Assembly (NCBI RefSeq): GCF_014306135.1
Contig: NZ_JACRWD010000003.1
Coordinates: 1 to 64,000, forward strand
Direction of reading: 5' to 3'
DNA from: Paraclostridium hominis
GTDB lineage: Bacteria; Bacillota; Clostridia; Peptostreptococcales; Peptostreptococcaceae
DNA length: 64,000 bases
Of the stretch, positions 63,096-64,000 are shown piece by piece; within the stretch, counting starts at the first letter, position 1; the number at the start of each line of letters is the position of its first letter. Under the pieces are notes generated by a model. It was not told the origin of the DNA, made no database searches, and saw only the letters and a list, made by a program, of their open reading frames with translations. A program made the translations under genes and the position numbers.

Positions 63096-63110
63096 ATGGT
63101 GGAGACGAGG
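63096..63110 (-). other. att-like site D (intact ssrA 3' end)
   Basis: The 3'-terminal bases of ssrA, shared exactly over AATGGTGGAGACGA with site C. Right-hand end of the accessory zone. Confidence 0.6.
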
Positions 63111-63446
63111 GGAGTCGAACCCCTGTCCGCAAGTCTTTTCCTCGCTGCATCTACGTGTGTAGCCATCTGATTTAAATCTCGTCGCACACATCGCCCAGTG
63201 GCAAGCTATGTGATTGACCAGTCCCGATTAGTCCACTCTCGGTCGAGACACCCCGAAAGTAGTTCCCTGCATAGATGACGTCCAGGCCTAGCCGGCAGGA
63301 GGGCTTAGGCGGGACGAGCAGTCATTATGCTGCTAAAGCGTAATTATCGTTTGCGTTTATTTTAAATTCCCCAGTTTTTACGTGACCCAGAGTAACACGA
63401 CACGCAGCCTCAAGTTCCAAACCCACGTCGAAACCATTACGCCCCC
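63097..63446 (-). ncRNA. ssrA: Transfer-messenger RNA
   Basis: Rescues stalled ribosomes by acting as tRNA-Ala and mRNA. The 5' end GGGGGCG pairs with CGTCTCC before the 3' CCA, giving the seven-base acceptor stem; the T arm (GGGGTTCGACTCCCC region) is present. The tag reading frame lies at 63354-63325: GCA AAC GAT AAT TAC GCT TTA GCA GCA TAA, giving ANDNYALAA after the charged Ala. Length 350 bases is normal. smpB lies directly upstream on the same strand. The gene is intact although its 3' end serves as an integration site. Confidence 0.97.
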
Positions 63447-63572
63447 GTGGTAGTTTTATAGTCCTTAAGACTTTTTCGCAAACTTTTTTTCACCATTTAT
63501 TATTATTAAGTTGTTATCTATATAATAAAACTTTTTAAAAACAAAAGCAATATTATCTCATTGGAATTAATA

Positions 63573-64000
63573 CTAGTATCTACCAGATAATTCTCTTTCT
63601 ATACGTCTATTAGCATCTTTTTTGGCTAAGTCTTGACGTTTGTCATATAATTTCTTACCTTTAGCTAAAGCAAGCTCTACTTTTACTTTACCATTTTTAA
63701 GATAAACACTTAAAGGAATTAAAGAATATCCTTTTATAGTAGTAGCCCCTATAAGCTTTCTAATTTCATGTTTATGAAGTAATAATTTTCTAACTCTAAG
63801 AGGATCAACATTAAAAATGTTACCTTGCTCGTATGGACTTATATGAACTTGTTTTAAAAATACTTCTGAATTATCAACAGAAGCATAACCATCAGTCAAG
63901 TTAAGCTTTCCTTGTCTAATAGACTTAACCTCAGTACCCTTTAACTCGATACCACACTCATAAGTCTCTTCTATAAAATACTCATGTCTAGCTTTTCTAT
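63573..64000 (-). CDS. smpB: SmpB, tmRNA-binding protein (N-terminus beyond window)
   Basis: Partner of tmRNA in trans-translation. The frame continues upstream past position 63899 to the window edge (RKARHEYFIEETYECGIELKGTEVKSIRQGK), so the apparent internal TTG start is not real. Conserved SmpB blocks follow: VFLKQVHISPYEQGNIFN, RKLLLHKHEI, GYSLIPLSVYLKNGKVKVELALAKGKKLYDKR, and the basic C-terminal tail that enters the ribosomal channel. About 142 of roughly 155 residues are visible. Followed by ssrA on the same strand. Confidence 0.96.
   Translation of the reverse strand, partial: RKARHEYFIEETYECGIELKGTEVKSIRQGKLNLTDGYASVDNSEVFLKQVHISPYEQGNIFNVDPLRVRKLLLHKHEIRKLIGATTIKGYSLIPLSVYLKNGKVKVELALAKGKKLYDKRQDLAKKDANRRIERELSGRY

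Noticed and set aside
63899..63899. Internal TTG as the smpB start
   Set aside because: The open frame and conserved SmpB sequence continue upstream to the window edge.

Overview
The window is AT-rich DNA from a Gram-positive, anaerobic, spore-forming member of the Clostridia. Strong GGAGG-type ribosome binding sites, hydroxylamine reductase, monocluster ferredoxin, a CotF-like spore protein, a sigma-K-like promoter, pyruvoyl histidine decarboxylase of the Clostridium type and the ssrA/smpB pair all fit. The protein sequences look most like the Peptostreptococcaceae (Clostridioides / Paraclostridium / Paeniclostridium relatives). That placement is inference from recall, not from a search.

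Layout. 1-18 kb is mostly catabolism and stress: glutamate decarboxylase and its antiporter (acid resistance), a ferredoxin, hydroxylamine reductase plus a small siroheme-reductase operon that share a GTAAC-N4-GTTAC palindrome, a gldA-dhaKL glycerol/dihydroxyacetone operon with a PocR/AraC regulator, a lysine-riboswitch-controlled lysine permease, an aldo/keto reductase, and a histidine decarboxylase/antiporter operon. 18-35 kb holds a DUF434 protein, membrane proteins, a TetR/drug-exporter operon, CheV, an unusual three-repeat tail-anchored protein, a patatin-like lipase, a chemoreceptor under a class I c-di-GMP riboswitch, SelO, an OPT peptide transporter with a PqqD-like partner, and a SagB-like nitroreductase. 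35-50 kb holds an ABC transporter with its two-component system, a MarR/MATE pair, a peptide-deformylase-like protein with an altered motif, an ECF sigma/anti-sigma operon whose promoter motif recurs in front of a secreted-protein gene, two cell-surface polymer genes, and a probable spore-layer protein.

50-64 kb begins with glpT behind a leader terminator and continues into an accessory zone ending at the tmRNA gene. The tmRNA 3' end (63096) has look-alike copies at 59854 and 54019, each beside a hairpin terminator. This pattern suggests repeated integration at ssrA. The delimited segments carry a beta-glucoside PTS operon with GntR regulator, an MBL hydrolase, a small HTH protein with a curious leader (17-codon ORF plus two interlocked inverted repeats), and a TIR-NTPase-TPR protein resembling anti-phage defence proteins. 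A primase/VapE plus XRE remnant of a phage satellite lies just outside. No integrase is present.

Most convincing leads: the ssrA-anchored att series with the TIR protein, the interlocked-repeat leader at 59646-59769, the shared hcp/nitrite-reductase operator that also faces an unknown gene, and the ECF promoter pair.
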